Both the position numbers and the translations under genes were made by a program. DNA of 64,000 nucleotides from Marinobacter excellens HL-55 (lineage in GTDB: Bacteria > Pseudomonadota > Gammaproteobacteria > Pseudomonadales > Oleiphilaceae). Positions 32,052 to 41,372 of the stretch are shown piece after piece. Within the stretch, counting starts at the first letter, position 1, and the number at the start of each line of letters is the position of its first letter. The notes below the pieces were generated by a model that worked only from the letters and a program-made list of their open reading frames with translations, did not search any database and was not told the DNA's origin. The stretch is from positions 1 to 64,000 of the forward strand of contig LJZQ01000007.1 of NCBI GenBank assembly GCA_001314845.1, given 5' to 3'.

Positions 32052-32252
32052 TTAACTTTTACCGAAAAACTCTTTCACCTGCTTCTCGGCTTCTTCCCGG
32101 GTAACGGCATAACGTTCCTGAACCAGACCCGCCAGTTTTTCCTGGCGGCCTTCTGCTTCCAGAAGCTCATCCTCCGTCAGCTTGCCCCAGGTCATTTTTG
32201 CTTTTCCGACCTGTTGCTTCCATTTGCCTTTCATTTCATCCGCATTGAACAT
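32052..32252 (-). CDS. CsbD family stress protein
   Basis: MFNADEMKGKWKQQVGKAKMTWGKLTEDELLEAEGRQEKLAGLVQERY. Confidence 0.92.
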   Translation of the reverse strand: MFNADEMKGKWKQQVGKAKMTWGKLTEDELLEAEGRQEKLAGLVQERYAVTREEAEKQVKEFFGKS

Positions 32253-32537
32253 ACTCATGAGCATTCCCTCCTTTGGTTATGGGTACAGCGCCAGACTAGC
32301 CCCAAGCCATGATCTGGTCTGTTCGCTGGCACACCAAAGGCTGGCTATATCACTGAAGAAGTATTCATCGCACTACTACCTACACCTGAGATTAATTCAT
32401 CAAAGTCAGACAACTAACATTCCTTTACAGCAACTTACAGAGCTGAAACTACCTCTACGCCTACCCCAGCTTGTGAATACCCCCAACTGCTACACTTGCC
32501 CACAATGGACAAATAAATTCAGTGAAGGGGACCTTCC

Positions 32538-33361
32538 ATGTCATTCATCAACAACCTCTCCATGCGCGGAAAACTCATCACCCTGGTGTTGCCGGCATTA
32601 TTGGTTATCGTTTTCTTTGCCACTTTCAGCATCAGTCGTAACGCGGACGACCTCAACAACATGCGCCAATCACAGGCCATGGTGAATTTGCAGAGCTTGG
32701 AGATCCGCTGATCGAGTCTTTGCAAAAGGAACGGGGCCGCTCCGCTGTTGTGCTGTCGAGCGCAGTAGGCTCCAGTGGCGAGCAACAGACAAAGCGGGAA
32801 CTGGCTGCCCAACGACAGGACACAGACCAAAGCCTTCGGACCTACCGCAACGGGCTTCAGGCACTAGTGTCTGACACTGATTTTGACCGCGCGATCAGGG
32901 CCAGCATTGAGCGCCTTGAGCAACAGCTGTCTGGCCTAGGGGGCCAGAATACCGGTCAGATCAAAGGTCAGCAGCAGCAGATTGAGCAGGTTGCTGCGGC
33001 CACCGAGGAGATGTCAGCCACCTCAGAGGAAATCTCACAGAATACCCAGCAGGTCGCTGACGCCTCCAACAGTGCCATGGAAAAACGCCGAGCCGGCGAA
33101 CAGGCTTCCGAGATGGAGAAGACCTTTGCCGACATCCTGACCGATGTAAACAGCATCTCTGACATGGCCACCCAGATTGCCACCGTCTCTGAAGAGCCGG
33201 TTGCCGTCACCCGGGAATTGGCCGGCAGCATGGAATCGGTCAGTGGGGCCGCAATTCTGACCCTGACCGGATCGCAGGAGATTAGCCAGATGACTCAGGA
33301 ACAGGCCAGGCTTGCCCGCAGGCTTCAGGATCTGGCCAACGAGTTCAAAATGGCCGGTTAA
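32538..33361 (+). pseudogene. methyl-accepting chemotaxis protein remnant with NIT-type sensor fragment
   Basis: MSFINNLSMRGKLITLVLPALLVIVFFATF then frameshift at ...LQSL|GDPLIESLQKERGRSAVVLSS; no second TM/HAMP; MCP hairpin tip (NLLALNAAIEAARAGE..GRGFAVVADEVR) missing; tail ILTDVNSISDMATQIATVSEE and SMESVSGAA..TLTGSQEIS..ARLARRLQDLANEF is MCP-like. Confidence 0.85.
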
Positions 33362-33374
33362 TCACCCCACCTTA

Positions 33375-33412
33375 AACGAACAAGGGCTGCCATCTGGCAG
33401 CCCTTGTTCGTT
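33375..33412. terminator. strong bidirectional hairpin between the MCP remnant and hemN
   Basis: Perfect 17-bp stem AACGAACAAGGGCTGCC / GGCAGCCCTTGTTCGTT, loop ATCT; short T-tracts only. Confidence 0.75.
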
Positions 33413-33431
33413 CAGCTCTCGCGAATAATGA

Positions 33432-34841
33432 TCAGATAATTCGAGAGAACCGCTGGCTAGCGCCTTCCTTCCGATACATATCAAAGATCTGGCAAATCGC
33501 CCGGATCAGCAACCGACCGGCCGGCTGCACCTGCAACACAGCGCCGGTGTCGCCGATCAACTCGTCCTGAATCATCGGCTTCAAGCGGTTCAGCTCATCG
33601 GTAAAGTAGCGATCAAAGTCCTCACCCCACTGATCGGTAAACTGCTTGCGATCCAGGCGGAACTGACAGATCAGCTGACCAATCACCCAGCGGCGGATGC
33701 GGTCATCCCGGCTCAGGCCGACGCCCCGGATGATCGCCAGTTGGCCCGCATCAATGGACGCCTCCCAGGACGGCAGTTCGTGGTTGTTCTGGAAATAGGC
33801 ATCGTCGGTCTGGCCAATGGCGGATACACCCAGCGATACCAGGTCGCAATCCGAATGGGTGGTGTAGCCCTGGAAATTCCGGTGCAGGCGGCCTTCACGC
33901 TGGGCCACGGCCAGGCTGTCGTCCGGCTTGGCGAAGTGGTCCATGCCGATGTATTCGTAGCCGGCTTCCAGTAAACGGTTGATGGTGTTGTGCAGGATGG
34001 TCAACTTCTGCTGCGGGCTGGGCAAGGTGTCTTGCTGAATCCGGGTTTGCGGGTAGAACCGGTCCGGCAGATGGGCGTAGCTGAACACCGAGAGTCGGTC
34101 CGGCGACATCTCGATCACCGACTCGAGGGTTTCAGCGAAGCTGTCCGGGGTCTGGTACGGCAAGCCGTAGATCAGATCCAGATTGATGGAGCGGAAGCCC
34201 AGCTGGCGCGCTTCATTGAGCACCGCTTCGGTCATTTCGCGGGGCTGAACGCGATTAACCGCCTTCTGCACCTGCGGGTTCACATCCTGAACCCCCAGAC
34301 TGATGCGGTTAAAGCCCAGCTCCCAGAGCGTCGACAGGGTGTCCTGGTCCACTTCCCGTGGGTCTATTTCAACACTGTAATCGCGGTCTTCGCCGGTCTG
34401 CAGGTTGAACAATTCCCCGTAGCCCGCAATCAGGTGTTGCATCACATCCTTCGGCAGGAAAGTCGGTGTGCCGCCGCCCCAGTGCAACTGCTGCACCGGC
34501 CGGTCGGCACCAAACAGCCTGGACTGGATAGCCGCCTCCTTCAGTACCCGCTCGACATAGGGCATCGCCTTGTCGCGCTTTTTGGTGATCACCTTGTTGC
34601 AGGCGCAGTAGTAGCAGAGATGCGCGCAGAACGGCAGGTGCGTGTACAGGGAAATCGGGCCGCCGGCTGCCTTGCTGCGGCCTGCGGCTTTGACCATGTC
34701 GTCAATGCCGTAGGTTTGGGTAAATTCCACCGCCGTCGGGTACGAGGTGTAACGGGGGCCGCTCAGATCATAGCGGCGGATCAGCGCCTCATCCCAGATA
34801 AAGGCGGGCAGGTTGTTATCTGCTGCGGTGTTGGAAGCCAT
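33432..34841 (-). CDS. hemN: oxygen-independent coproporphyrinogen III oxidase
   Basis: RYTSYPTAVEF, LYTHLPFCAHLCYYCACNKVITKK radical-SAM motif, LHWGGGTPTFL, GMDHFAKPDD. An alternative upstream start exists at 34874. Confidence 0.95.
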   Translation of the reverse strand: MASNTAADNNLPAFIWDEALIRRYDLSGPRYTSYPTAVEFTQTYGIDDMVKAAGRSKAAGGPISLYTHLPFCAHLCYYCACNKVITKKRDKAMPYVERVLKEAAIQSRLFGADRPVQQLHWGGGTPTFLPKDVMQHLIAGYGELFNLQTGEDRDYSVEIDPREVDQDTLSTLWELGFNRISLGVQDVNPQVQKAVNRVQPREMTEAVLNEARQLGFRSINLDLIYGLPYQTPDSFAETLESVIEMSPDRLSVFSYAHLPDRFYPQTRIQQDTLPSPQQKLTILHNTINRLLEAGYEYIGMDHFAKPDDSLAVAQREGRLHRNFQGYTTHSDCDLVSLGVSAIGQTDDAYFQNNHELPSWEASIDAGQLAIIRGVGLSRDDRIRRWVIGQLICQFRLDRKQFTDQWGEDFDRYFTDELNRLKPMIQDELIGDTGAVLQVQPAGRLLIRAICQIFDMYRKEGASQRFSRII

Positions 34842-34916
34842 AGTAGAAACTCTAACGTCAGAAATGATCGGCAAGCCGGAAAGTGGCCATTATGCCCCAC
34901 CGGGGCCAGCCACCAA

Positions 34917-34930
34917 TTGACACGTATCAT
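34917..34930. promoter_or_regulatory. candidate ANR/FNR box upstream of hemN
   Basis: TTGAC-ACGT-ATCAT, 8/10 to TTGAT-N4-ATCAA. Confidence 0.55.
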
Positions 34931-35025
34931 CTGAAGTCTATCAACCGAGACACTGAACCACCCTTGCGCTGATGGCGTATTGTGCCTACCCCTTTAGGAT
35001 AATCCTTGCGACCGGAGTGGACCGA

Positions 35026-36558
35026 ATGGCCAACCTGATTCTGATACTTGGCGACCAGCTGAGCCCCCAGCTGTCTGCCCTAGCGAAGGCAGACAAACAC
35101 CAGGACCAGGTGGTGATGGCCGAGGTGTACGACGAGGCCAGCTACACCAATCACCACAAGAAGAAGCTGGCCTTCATCTTCAGCGCCATGCGCCACTTTG
35201 CCCGGGAGCTGGAGCAGGACGGCTGGCGGGTGCATTACCAGACCTACCACCCGGACAATCCCGACAAATCCCTCGAAGCCGTCGTCGCACGACTGACCAA
35301 AGAGCTCAACCCCGATGCGCTGATGACCACCGAGTGCGGTGAGTGGCGACTGCATTCGCAGATCTGCCAATGGCATGAGTCGCTGGGCATTCCGGTTGTG
35401 ATTCACCCAGACACCCGGTTTGTTTGCCACAAAGAGGAGTTTGCCAAGTGGGCCAAAGGGCGCAAACAGCTGCGCATGGAGTTCTTCTACCGCGAGATGC
35501 GTAAAAAAACCGGGCTGTTGATGACGCCGGATGGCAAGCCGGAAGGCGAGCAATGGAACTTCGACGCCAATAACCGGAAAAAGTGGTCCGGCAAGCCACC
35601 TGCGCCAGCGCCCTTCAGAGTGGAACCCGATGCGATTACCCGCGACGTTCTGCAACTGGTGAATGACCACTTTGCCGATCATTTCGGCTCCAGCGACGAC
35701 TTTCACTTCGCCGTCACTCACGAGCAAGCGCAACAGGCGCTGGAACACTTTATTGACTTCGCTCTGCCCTGCTTCGGGGACTATCAGGATGCCATGTCTG
35801 ACCACGAAGACTGGCTGTTCCACTCCATTCTGTCGCCCTACCTGAACACCGGTTTGCTGGACCCGGTCACCACCTGTGAGGCGGTCGTTCAAGCCTGGTA
35901 TTCCGGCCGGGCACCCCTGAATGCGGTAGAGGGCTTTGTGCGCCAGATCATTGGCTGGCGCGAATTTGTGCGCGGTATCTACTGGCTGCTGATGCCCGGT
36001 TACGCGCAGGAAAACCGACTTGGCAACACCCGTGCCCTGCCCTGGTTTTACTGGACCGGTGACACCAAAATGCGCTGTCTGCACAAAGCCATCGATGCCA
36101 GCGCCCGCAACGCCTATGCCCACCACATTCAGCGTTTGATGGTGACCGGCAATTTTGCCCTGCTGACTGGCATAAAGCCGGAAGACATCTGCGACTGGTA
36201 CCTGGCGGTGTATATCGACGCCTTTGACTGGGTAGAGTTACCAAACACGCTGGGTATGGTTATGCATGCCGATGGCGGCTATCTGGGCTCCAAGCCCTAC
36301 GCCGCCAGTGGCAAATATATCCAGCGGATGTCTGACCACTGCCAGAATTGCCACTACCGGGTGCAGGATGCCACCGGCGATCGTGCCTGCCCGTTTAACG
36401 CCCTGTACTGGCACTTCATTGATCGCCACCGGGACGATTTTGCCAACAATCCACGGATGACCATGATGTACCGGAACTGGGACAAACAACCTGAGCAGCG
36501 TCGACAGGCGATTATCAGCCGGGGTGAATGGTTGCTGGAGCACATTGAAGAGCTTTAA
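35026..36558 (+). CDS. cryptochrome/photolyase family protein, FeS-BCP / (6-4) photolyase type
   Basis: LILILGDQLSPQLSAL, EVYDEASYTNHHKKKLAFIFSAMRHFA; C-terminal Cys set SDHCQNCHYRVQDATGDRACPFNALYW. Confidence 0.92.
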   Translation: MANLILILGDQLSPQLSALAKADKHQDQVVMAEVYDEASYTNHHKKKLAFIFSAMRHFARELEQDGWRVHYQTYHPDNPDKSLEAVVARLTKELNPDALMTTECGEWRLHSQICQWHESLGIPVVIHPDTRFVCHKEEFAKWAKGRKQLRMEFFYREMRKKTGLLMTPDGKPEGEQWNFDANNRKKWSGKPPAPAPFRVEPDAITRDVLQLVNDHFADHFGSSDDFHFAVTHEQAQQALEHFIDFALPCFGDYQDAMSDHEDWLFHSILSPYLNTGLLDPVTTCEAVVQAWYSGRAPLNAVEGFVRQIIGWREFVRGIYWLLMPGYAQENRLGNTRALPWFYWTGDTKMRCLHKAIDASARNAYAHHIQRLMVTGNFALLTGIKPEDICDWYLAVYIDAFDWVELPNTLGMVMHADGGYLGSKPYAASGKYIQRMSDHCQNCHYRVQDATGDRACPFNALYWHFIDRHRDDFANNPRMTMMYRNWDKQPEQRRQAIISRGEWLLEHIEEL

Positions 36559-36654
36559 CATGCATTGAAGAAAAGGCTTACGGAAAAGCACCGGAATGAC
36601 TGCTATGCTTCGAGCATCGATTCTTTGTCAGCAATACGGATGCTGGAGCAAGGC

Positions 36655-37935
36655 ATGTCTGTCAGGGTGTTTACCGTCGTCATACTGCTTGCCGTGATTT
36701 CCCCGATCGCTACCGCTGGCCATGAGGTGTACAGCCTGTATACCTTTAAGTCGCCCCCTTACCAGTACGCCAATCCGTCACCGGACGGGCCTCAGGTCAT
36801 CGGTGAAACCGTCGCGACCATCCGCTGTGCCATGGATCTGGCCGGTGCCAGCACTCACATTCGCCTGATGCCCCAGAGCCGGGCCCGCTTCGCCCTCCAG
36901 CGTAACCTGGTAGATGGTTACTTTGCCGTTGACCCATCGCCGGCTATGGATGAAACCGCCGTGATCAGCCACCCGGTAGCCCTCGAAAAATGGTACTGGT
37001 TTTACCGGGATGTCTGGCCAGAGGTGGGAGCCGCCAGAATCGGTGTTATCGGTGGCAGCAATGAAGAGGCCTGGCTTGTTAACCAAGGTGTACAACCGTC
37101 TATGTCGGTGAGCTCGCCGGAGCAACTACCAGCGCTGCTGAACCGACATCGAATCGATCTGGCCTTGATGGACCAAAGAGTGATGGCAGCACTCCAGGCA
37201 GAGCAGCCATCATTGGGCCAGACCCTGGAGCACCGATTTTTACGATACGCCCCATTGCACCTGTACCTGAATACAAGCTTCGCTACGGAACACCCTGGCT
37301 TTATGACTCAGTTCAACCGACAGCTTGCGAGCTGTATGGGCCAGCACATGCAACTCACTGAAGAAGAGCATCTGCATGTTGCCAGTGTGGCCAATCAGTT
37401 GATCCGGGACCTGGTCAGCCAGATCAACTTACCCCAGGCAATCCACCAGGGCCCAAGGTTTGATACCTTTACCGACATTCTCATCCAAGACACCATCTGG
37501 CAGGCACTGGCACCAGAGCAACCAACACCATTGGCCAGCGAGATCCTGGCGTTGCCAGCTTCGCAAAACCTGAGCCGTTGGCAGGCCAATCATCCCGACC
37601 TGATCACCGAGATTTTGCTCACCGACAACAAAGGCGCGCTGGTGGCCATGAGCCAGCTTTCGTCTGACTACTGGCAGGGCGATGAACCCAAATTTCAGGA
37701 AATTGTGACGGAAGTCGGGCTTCGAGCGGAACACAAAGCCGATCTCTGGATATCCCCGATTCGCTACGACGCTTCAACCCGTCAGTTCCAGATTACCGTC
37801 AGTGTGCCGGTGCCATTGCAGGAGCCTAACAACGGTGTTGAGGGCGTGCTCTCTCTGGGTCTTGCGATCGAAGAAACACTGCAAAATTTCGAGCAGTCCA
37901 ACGGTAACAAAAGGCCAGCACCTGACGGGCAGTAA
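36655..37935 (+). CDS. periplasmic two-domain protein: amino-acid-binding-like (SBP_bac_3) N-terminus and a Cache/PDC-like C-terminus
   Basis: Signal peptide (VRVFTVVILLAVISPIATAG); YTFKSPPYQYANPS..GPQVIGETVATIRCAM; C-terminal VMSQLSSDYWQGDEPKFQEIVTEV-type segment ending SVPV..GVEGVLSLGLAIEETL (PDC-like). No second TM or output domain. Confidence 0.6.
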   Translation: MSVRVFTVVILLAVISPIATAGHEVYSLYTFKSPPYQYANPSPDGPQVIGETVATIRCAMDLAGASTHIRLMPQSRARFALQRNLVDGYFAVDPSPAMDETAVISHPVALEKWYWFYRDVWPEVGAARIGVIGGSNEEAWLVNQGVQPSMSVSSPEQLPALLNRHRIDLALMDQRVMAALQAEQPSLGQTLEHRFLRYAPLHLYLNTSFATEHPGFMTQFNRQLASCMGQHMQLTEEEHLHVASVANQLIRDLVSQINLPQAIHQGPRFDTFTDILIQDTIWQALAPEQPTPLASEILALPASQNLSRWQANHPDLITEILLTDNKGALVAMSQLSSDYWQGDEPKFQEIVTEVGLRAEHKADLWISPIRYDASTRQFQITVSVPVPLQEPNNGVEGVLSLGLAIEETLQNFEQSNGNKRPAPDGQ

Positions 37936-37938
37936 CAT

Positions 37939-39627
37939 TCAGGGCGGCCCCACCTCGCACGCCAGCACCAGCGCCCAGAATTCCGAGAAGTCGTTGACTA
38001 CCACATCCGGCTTGTCCGGGTGCTTGTGGGTGCCGGGAAATATCCGGTTCAACCAGGGCTGGTCCCACTGCGCGCCGTTAAAGAACACCGACGTCATGCC
38101 AGCGCGCTTGGCAGCAATCACATCGGTGGTGGAGTCACCCACGTACCACACGCTCGGGCCTGGCGGGTAATCCAGCTTTTGCGCCGCCAGCAGCAACTGG
38201 TCCGGGTGTGGTTTGCGCAACGGGGTATCGTCACCGCACACATCCACTTCAAACAGATAGGTCCAGCCGGTGTCTTCCACCGCCGCCAACTCGTGCTCAA
38301 AAAACTCACGATCCCGGTTGGTGATCACCCCCACCTGAATGCCCAGCCGTTGCAGCCCCTCAAGAACATGCCTGACTCTGGGCTCGAATGCCTTAACGGT
38401 GCCGTAGTGATTGCGATAATGATGATTGAAGGCTTTGTGGGCCTCTTGCTTGGCCTCCTGGTCCTCCCCGAACAACACTTCAAAAATATCCGTGCGGGAG
38501 ATCTTCCGGTCAGCCTTCACGCGCGGGTGCAGTCTGGCAAATTCTCGAACGTAGGCCACCAGGCGAGCATCTTCCGGGGTTTTGCTGTCTTCCGGGACAA
38601 CCATGCGGCCCATCAATCCGAGCGCATGAAAATCCGGAAGCATGTCATCCACCGCGTGATACATGGCGTCCAGGGTGTCGACCAGGGTCGCGTGCCAGTC
38701 GAACAACACCACGGCCGGGCGGATCAACTTCACCACCGCCGGGTGCCAGTCCGGCTCTATGCGTGGCTCTGGTCGCTCGGGCGGCGGGAAGGGCTTTGGC
38801 CGCACCTCCGCCGGTCGCGCACTGAAGCCGGCCGGATGCGACCGCTCCAGCAGCCCGAGCAGATCCATCAACTCCTCAAAACTGTCCAGAATGGCGGCCG
38901 GAGCGTCCCGCCTGGTAAACCAGCTGGCGATCCGCTCAGGCTCCCAACCCGCACCGTTGTAGAACACGCCAGACACCCCGGCATGATGAGCAGTCAGCAT
39001 ATCCACGTAGCTGTCACCCACGTACCAGGCCCTGTGATCCGGCGGCAAGCCGAGCTGTTCCAGCACCTTCACGATCACTTGCGGGTCGGGTTTGTACTCG
39101 GTGACATCATCGGCGCACACGGTCGCGTCAAACAGATGATGCCAGCGCCCTTCATCCACCATCGCCAGCTCTTTATCCAGAAACTCCCGATTGCGATTGG
39201 TAGACACTGCCAGCTTGATGCCCATCGCCTTCAGGGCTGACAGATACTCATAGGCGCCTGGCGGAAATGGCTTCACCTGCCCGAAGTATTTTCGGTAAGC
39301 GGTGTTATAGGCTTGATGCGCAACCAACTTGGCAGCTTTGTTATCACCGAAAATGGCATTAAAGATGTCGGTACGCGATACCCGACGCTCTGTCAGAATA
39401 CGGGGATGCAGGCGCCGGAAAATCCTGATGTAGCGAACCAGCCGGGCATCGTCTTGCGTACGGCATTGCTCCTCCGGCAACAACTGGTCCACCAGATCCA
39501 GATCTTCCAGCTGCGGCAACATGTCTTCCATCGCGCTGAACATCGCGTCATGGGTGTCCACCAGAGTGCCGTGCCAGTCGAAAATCAGTACAGATGGAGG
39601 CTGGATACTTTCATCAAATTGAGACAT
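37939..39627 (-). CDS. tandem-HAD hydrolase (two full HAD domains in one protein)
   Basis: 562 aa; IFDWHGTLVDTHDAM...WYVGDSYVDMLTAHHAG and LFDWHATLVDTLDAM...WYVGDSTTDVIAAKRAG repeated. Confidence 0.9.
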   Translation of the reverse strand: MSQFDESIQPPSVLIFDWHGTLVDTHDAMFSAMEDMLPQLEDLDLVDQLLPEEQCRTQDDARLVRYIRIFRRLHPRILTERRVSRTDIFNAIFGDNKAAKLVAHQAYNTAYRKYFGQVKPFPPGAYEYLSALKAMGIKLAVSTNRNREFLDKELAMVDEGRWHHLFDATVCADDVTEYKPDPQVIVKVLEQLGLPPDHRAWYVGDSYVDMLTAHHAGVSGVFYNGAGWEPERIASWFTRRDAPAAILDSFEELMDLLGLLERSHPAGFSARPAEVRPKPFPPPERPEPRIEPDWHPAVVKLIRPAVVLFDWHATLVDTLDAMYHAVDDMLPDFHALGLMGRMVVPEDSKTPEDARLVAYVREFARLHPRVKADRKISRTDIFEVLFGEDQEAKQEAHKAFNHHYRNHYGTVKAFEPRVRHVLEGLQRLGIQVGVITNRDREFFEHELAAVEDTGWTYLFEVDVCGDDTPLRKPHPDQLLLAAQKLDYPPGPSVWYVGDSTTDVIAAKRAGMTSVFFNGAQWDQPWLNRIFPGTHKHPDKPDVVVNDFSEFWALVLACEVGPP

Positions 39628-39699
39628 AAGAAAACCCGTGACACATCAGAGACGTATAAAAGTAAAACCCACTCTTTCAGTTAAACCCATAAAACGTCG

Positions 39700-39855
39700 A
39701 TGCACAAAAAACCGAACCTGCCTGAAAAAACCTGCCCGATCTGCCATCGCACCTTCACCTGGCGCAAGAAATGGGCAAAGGACTGGGACCATGTTCGCTA
39801 CTGCAGCGAACGGTGCCGGCGTGCCCGGAGTGAAGCTGGAGGCGCCTCAGCATGA
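39700..39855 (+). CDS. DUF2256 domain-containing small protein
   Basis: 51 aa read directly: [55 protein letters not shown] overlap with the photolyase start. Confidence 0.9.
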   Translation: MHKKPNLPEKTCPICHRTFTWRKKWAKDWDHVRYCSERCRRARSEAGGASA

Positions 39856-41372
39856 CCACGGTGGTGTGGTACAAGCGCGACTTGCGCACCCGCGATCACG
39901 CACCCCTGGTAGCTGCAGCAACCTTGGGCGAGCCGGTGATCCCGTTATACGTGATCGAAGACGAGTACTGGCAACAACCCGATACCAGCGGTCGCCAATG
40001 GGATTTCATTCAGGAGTCGCTGAACGACCTGCAACAGCAGTTACGCACAGCGGGTAGCCAACTGTTAGTCATGCGCGGGTCGGTTGTCAGCGCGCTCAAG
40101 CAGCTACAGGCCAGCCATTCGATCCAGCGGGTCTTCTGCCATCAGGAAACCGGTGGTTTGTGGACGTTTGAGCGAGACAAATCGGTGATCGAGTGGTGTT
40201 CGGAAACCGGGATTGAGTTCCGGGAATGGCACCAGTTTGGCGTGGTACGGCGATTGAAAGACCGAGATGTCTGGGACAAGGCCTGGAGCCAACTGATGCG
40301 ACAACCGGTCCTGGACGCGCCAGCGGCCATTCCTGCCGTCGACCCCGCACACCTTCCCCATCACGACACCACTGCACCGGCGTTTGCGCGACCCGATCGC
40401 TGCCCGGACCGTCAGGCCGGAGGCAGCCTGCGGGGAGGCAAGCTGCTGGCGTCTTTCCTTGACCGTCGCTGCGTAGGCTACCAGTTCAACATTTCCAGCC
40501 CGCTGACGGCTGTCCGCGCCTGTTCCCGCCTCAGCCCGCACCTGGCCTACGGTACCGTCAGCCTGCGCGAGGTGTATCAAAGTGCCAAAAGCACCGGGGA
40601 ACACCGCAACAGTTTACCGCGCAAGAAGAAAAGCCTGACCAGCTTTCGCTCACGCCTGCACTGGCATTGCCACTTTATCCAGAAGCTGGAAGACGAGCCG
40701 GAGCTGGAATTCCGCGCCATGCATCGGGAACTGGAGAGTATGAAAACCGGGCCCAACGATTCAGAGCGATTGCAGCGCTGGCAGGAAGGCCTGACAGGCT
40801 GGCCTCTTGTAGACGCCTGCATGCGCGCATTGCAACACACCGGCTGGATCAACTTCCGGATGCGGGCCATGTTGATGGCGGTGGCCAGCTATCAGTTATG
40901 GCTGCACTGGCGTGATCCGGCCCTGCACCTGGCCCGCCTGTTCACCGATTTTGAACCGGGCATTCATTACTCCCAGACCCAGATGCAATCCGGCCTGACC
41001 GGCATCAATGCCCTGCGAATCTACAACCCGGTGCTGCAAAGCCAGAAACTGGACCCGGAAGGTGAATTCATTCGCCGCTGGATTCCGGAGCTGGCCGGGG
41101 TGCCCACCGAGATGATCCATACCCCCTGGCTGATGACGCCGGCCCAGAAGGCCCGGTTCGGCGGCAACACCTACATTGCCCCGGTGTGCGACCATGAGCA
41201 GGCTGCACGGGCTGCGCGCAAGGCGGTGGGGGACTTTCGCAAGCAACACGTCAGCCGGGAAGAAACCGGCCGTGTTCTGGACCGCCATGGCAGCCGCAAA
41301 GGACCGCATCAGGCACGGCCCAAGGCCGCCAGCAGCCAACGTCCTGACAATCAGCTATCGCTGTTTGACTAA
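39852..41372 (+). CDS. deoxyribodipyrimidine photolyase / cryptochrome family
   Basis: [19 protein letters not shown]-binding region [42 protein letters not shown]. Confidence 0.9.
   Translation: MTTVVWYKRDLRTRDHAPLVAAATLGEPVIPLYVIEDEYWQQPDTSGRQWDFIQESLNDLQQQLRTAGSQLLVMRGSVVSALKQLQASHSIQRVFCHQETGGLWTFERDKSVIEWCSETGIEFREWHQFGVVRRLKDRDVWDKAWSQLMRQPVLDAPAAIPAVDPAHLPHHDTTAPAFARPDRCPDRQAGGSLRGGKLLASFLDRRCVGYQFNISSPLTAVRACSRLSPHLAYGTVSLREVYQSAKSTGEHRNSLPRKKKSLTSFRSRLHWHCHFIQKLEDEPELEFRAMHRELESMKTGPNDSERLQRWQEGLTGWPLVDACMRALQHTGWINFRMRAMLMAVASYQLWLHWRDPALHLARLFTDFEPGIHYSQTQMQSGLTGINALRIYNPVLQSQKLDPEGEFIRRWIPELAGVPTEMIHTPWLMTPAQKARFGGNTYIAPVCDHEQAARAARKAVGDFRKQHVSREETGRVLDRHGSRKGPHQARPKAASSQRPDNQLSLFD

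Noticed and set aside
33990-34934. 314-aa plus-strand ORF opposite hemN
   Set aside because: Antisense shadow of hemN.
35080-36126. 348-aa minus-strand ORF opposite the photolyase
   Set aside because: Antisense shadow of a convincing FeS-BCP photolyase.
38020-39240. 406-aa plus-strand ORF opposite the tandem HAD gene
   Set aside because: Antisense shadow in high-GC3 sequence; no recognisable motif.
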